Of a stretch of DNA of 64,000 bases, positions 63,039 to 64,000 are shown piece by piece (position 1 is the first letter of the stretch; each line of letters begins with the position of its first letter). Below the pieces are notes generated by a model. It was not told the origin of the DNA. It made no database searches and worked only from the letters and a program-made list of their open reading frames with translations. The stretch covers positions 248,001 to 312,000 of the forward strand of contig NZ_JBEFZF010000001.1 of NCBI RefSeq assembly GCF_046524175.1. The letters run 5' to 3'. Position numbers and translations under genes: made by a program. This DNA is from Spongiivirga sp046524175. Its GTDB lineage: Bacteria > Bacteroidota > Bacteroidia > Flavobacteriales > Flavobacteriaceae.

Positions 63039-64000
63039 AAAAAAGGGTTGTTATAACAGGATTGGGTGTGGTATCGCCAAATGGGATGGGAGTGGAAGCG
63101 TTTGCAAACGCGTTAAAAAAAGGAGTTTCGGGAATTCGCCATTCTCATACCTTAGAAGAACTTCAATTTTCATGTCAAGTGGCGGGAAAGCCAATTATCT
63201 CAGTAACAACAAAAGAAGAATATTTAACACGATTACAGCTTCGTGGTTTTAATAGCACAGGCATTTTATATGGCGTAATAGCGGGAATTGATGCCTGCAA
63301 AGATGCTGGTTTAGAAATTAATAGCGAAACAGTAGACTGGGATTTAAGCGTAATTTTTGGTGCAGGAACTTCAGGTATCGATAAGTTTCGTGAGGCGATA
63401 TACAAGGTAGATGAAAAAAATGTACGTAGACTTGGAAGTAGTGTAGCAATTCAGGTGATGAATAGTGGCGTCAGTGCTTACCTTTCAGGAATGATAGGAG
63501 CAGGTGGTCAGGTAACGACTAATTCTTCCGCTTGTACTACAGGGACAGAAAGTATTTTGATGGGTTATGACCTTATACAATCGGGAAGGTCAAAGCGCGT
63601 GTTGGTGGGTAGTACTTCCGATAGCGGCCCTTATATATGGGGAGGTTTTGATGCAATGAAAGTATGTGCTTACAAGTATAATGACCAACCTGAAAAAGCA
63701 TCGAGGCCTATGAGTGAATCTGCAAATGGCTTTGTCCCTGGAAGTGGAGCTGGAGCATTGCTTATCGAAAGCTTAGAAAGCGCAGAAGAACGAGGGGCAA
63801 CTATATATGCTGAAATTTTAGGAGGTCATGTCAACTGCGGAGCTCAGCGTAACGGAGGCTCATTAACGGCACCAAACAATGAAGCTGTGCAAAGGTGCAT
63901 ACAAAATGCGTTGAAACAAGCTGGAATTCTAGCTTCCGATATATCTACTATTAACGGACACTTAACCGCTACTAAAAAAGACCCGATTGAAATAAAAAAC
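63035..64000 (+). CDS. Beta-ketoacyl-ACP synthase (FabF-like), 3' end beyond the window
   Basis: The open frame from the ATG at 63035 runs to the window edge (322 residues seen). It begins KKRVVITGLGVVSPNGMG and has the KS nucleophile Cys167 in TTNSSACTTGTES and the first catalytic His in INGHLTATKKDP, with a GFVPGSGAGALLIES segment. The His motif HLTAT instead of HGTGT is a departure from standard FabF. It would provide Claisen elongation for the acyl chain that the dehydratase and reductase process. Genes for ACP or ketoreductase probably lie beyond the window. Confidence 0.9.
   Translation, partial: MKKRVVITGLGVVSPNGMGVEAFANALKKGVSGIRHSHTLEELQFSCQVAGKPIISVTTKEEYLTRLQLRGFNSTGILYGVIAGIDACKDAGLEINSETVDWDLSVIFGAGTSGIDKFREAIYKVDEKNVRRLGSSVAIQVMNSGVSAYLSGMIGAGGQVTTNSSACTTGTESILMGYDLIQSGRSKRVLVGSTSDSGPYIWGGFDAMKVCAYKYNDQPEKASRPMSESANGFVPGSGAGALLIESLESAEERGATIYAEILGGHVNCGAQRNGGSLTAPNNEAVQRCIQNALKQAGILASDISTINGHLTATKKDPIEIKN

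Noticed and set aside
1..64000. CRISPR arrays, prophage, insertion sequences, tRNA or rRNA genes
   Set aside because: Looked for repeat-spacer periodicity, transposase motifs and cloverleaf-like sequence; none was noticed, although a covariance search for small RNAs was not possible.

Overview
The window looks like chromosomal DNA of a marine-type member of the Flavobacteriaceae (phylum Bacteroidota). The case rests on gene content and signals: low-GC codon use, few Shine-Dalgarno sequences, -7 boxes of the TAnnTTTG type, lipoproteins, a SusC-like CarboxypepD_reg/plug module, a methylmalonyl-CoA mutase pair next to udk and a FtsB-like gene, and a parA-parB-DUF5683-dapB-lepB-wbqC run. No rRNA, tRNA, insertion sequence, prophage or CRISPR array was seen. 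Nearly all of the DNA is ordinary, densely packed housekeeping sequence.

Layout. 1-4200 (+): 3' part of mutL, two tandem rhomboid proteases and an endonuclease/exonuclease/phosphatase-family protein. 4275-9829 (-): parA, parB, DUF5683, dapB, signal peptidase I, WbqC and DUF6122. 9964-20571 (-): M16 peptidase, methylmalonyl-CoA mutase large and small subunits, a FtsB/DivIC protein, uridine kinase, and the amino-sugar recycling genes anmK and nagB (fused to a PIG-L deacetylase domain). A divergent DeoR-type regulator (20740) faces these across a region with a palindromic operator pair. 21482-25837 (-): cytochrome c plus PQQ-dependent sugar dehydrogenase, a RsmI-like methyltransferase, a low-molecular-weight phosphatase and dnaA. 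26040-38589: mixed metabolic genes (thioesterase, YigZ, EamA transporter, HAD phosphatase, ribD, panB, RluA synthase, KASIII-like synthase, serine dehydratase, dnaK).

38729-46723 is the more accessory part. It holds a DUF4139 (MuiA-like) protein with a SusC-type N-terminal module inserted in it, an unrecognised lipoprotein, a membrane-anchored TPR/LuxR-type regulator, and a divergently transcribed lipoprotein related to cholesterol-dependent cytolysins. The 382-bp region between the last two carries two pairs of tandem TGTCCAT repeats and two inverted repeats. I read this as a candidate regulator/pore-former unit. 46761-57355 returns to housekeeping and small metabolic genes: MutS2-like protein, ung, a purine/uridine phosphorylase group with an orphan cytosolic substrate-binding protein, a SUI1 protein, a 2OG-Fe(II) oxygenase, a fused E1 dehydrogenase and ExbD.

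57527-58693 encodes two lipoproteins (lipocalin-like and OmpA-like), followed by a strong terminator. From 58823 to the window end runs a biosynthetic operon: FAD oxidoreductase, methyltransferase, type III polyketide synthase, FabI/FabL-type reductase, FabZ-like dehydratase and a beta-ketoacyl-ACP synthase cut by the window edge. A type III PKS next to its own set of fatty-acid-elongation enzymes suggests a dedicated acyl-starter supply for a lipidic polyketide, and this is the most promising system in the window.
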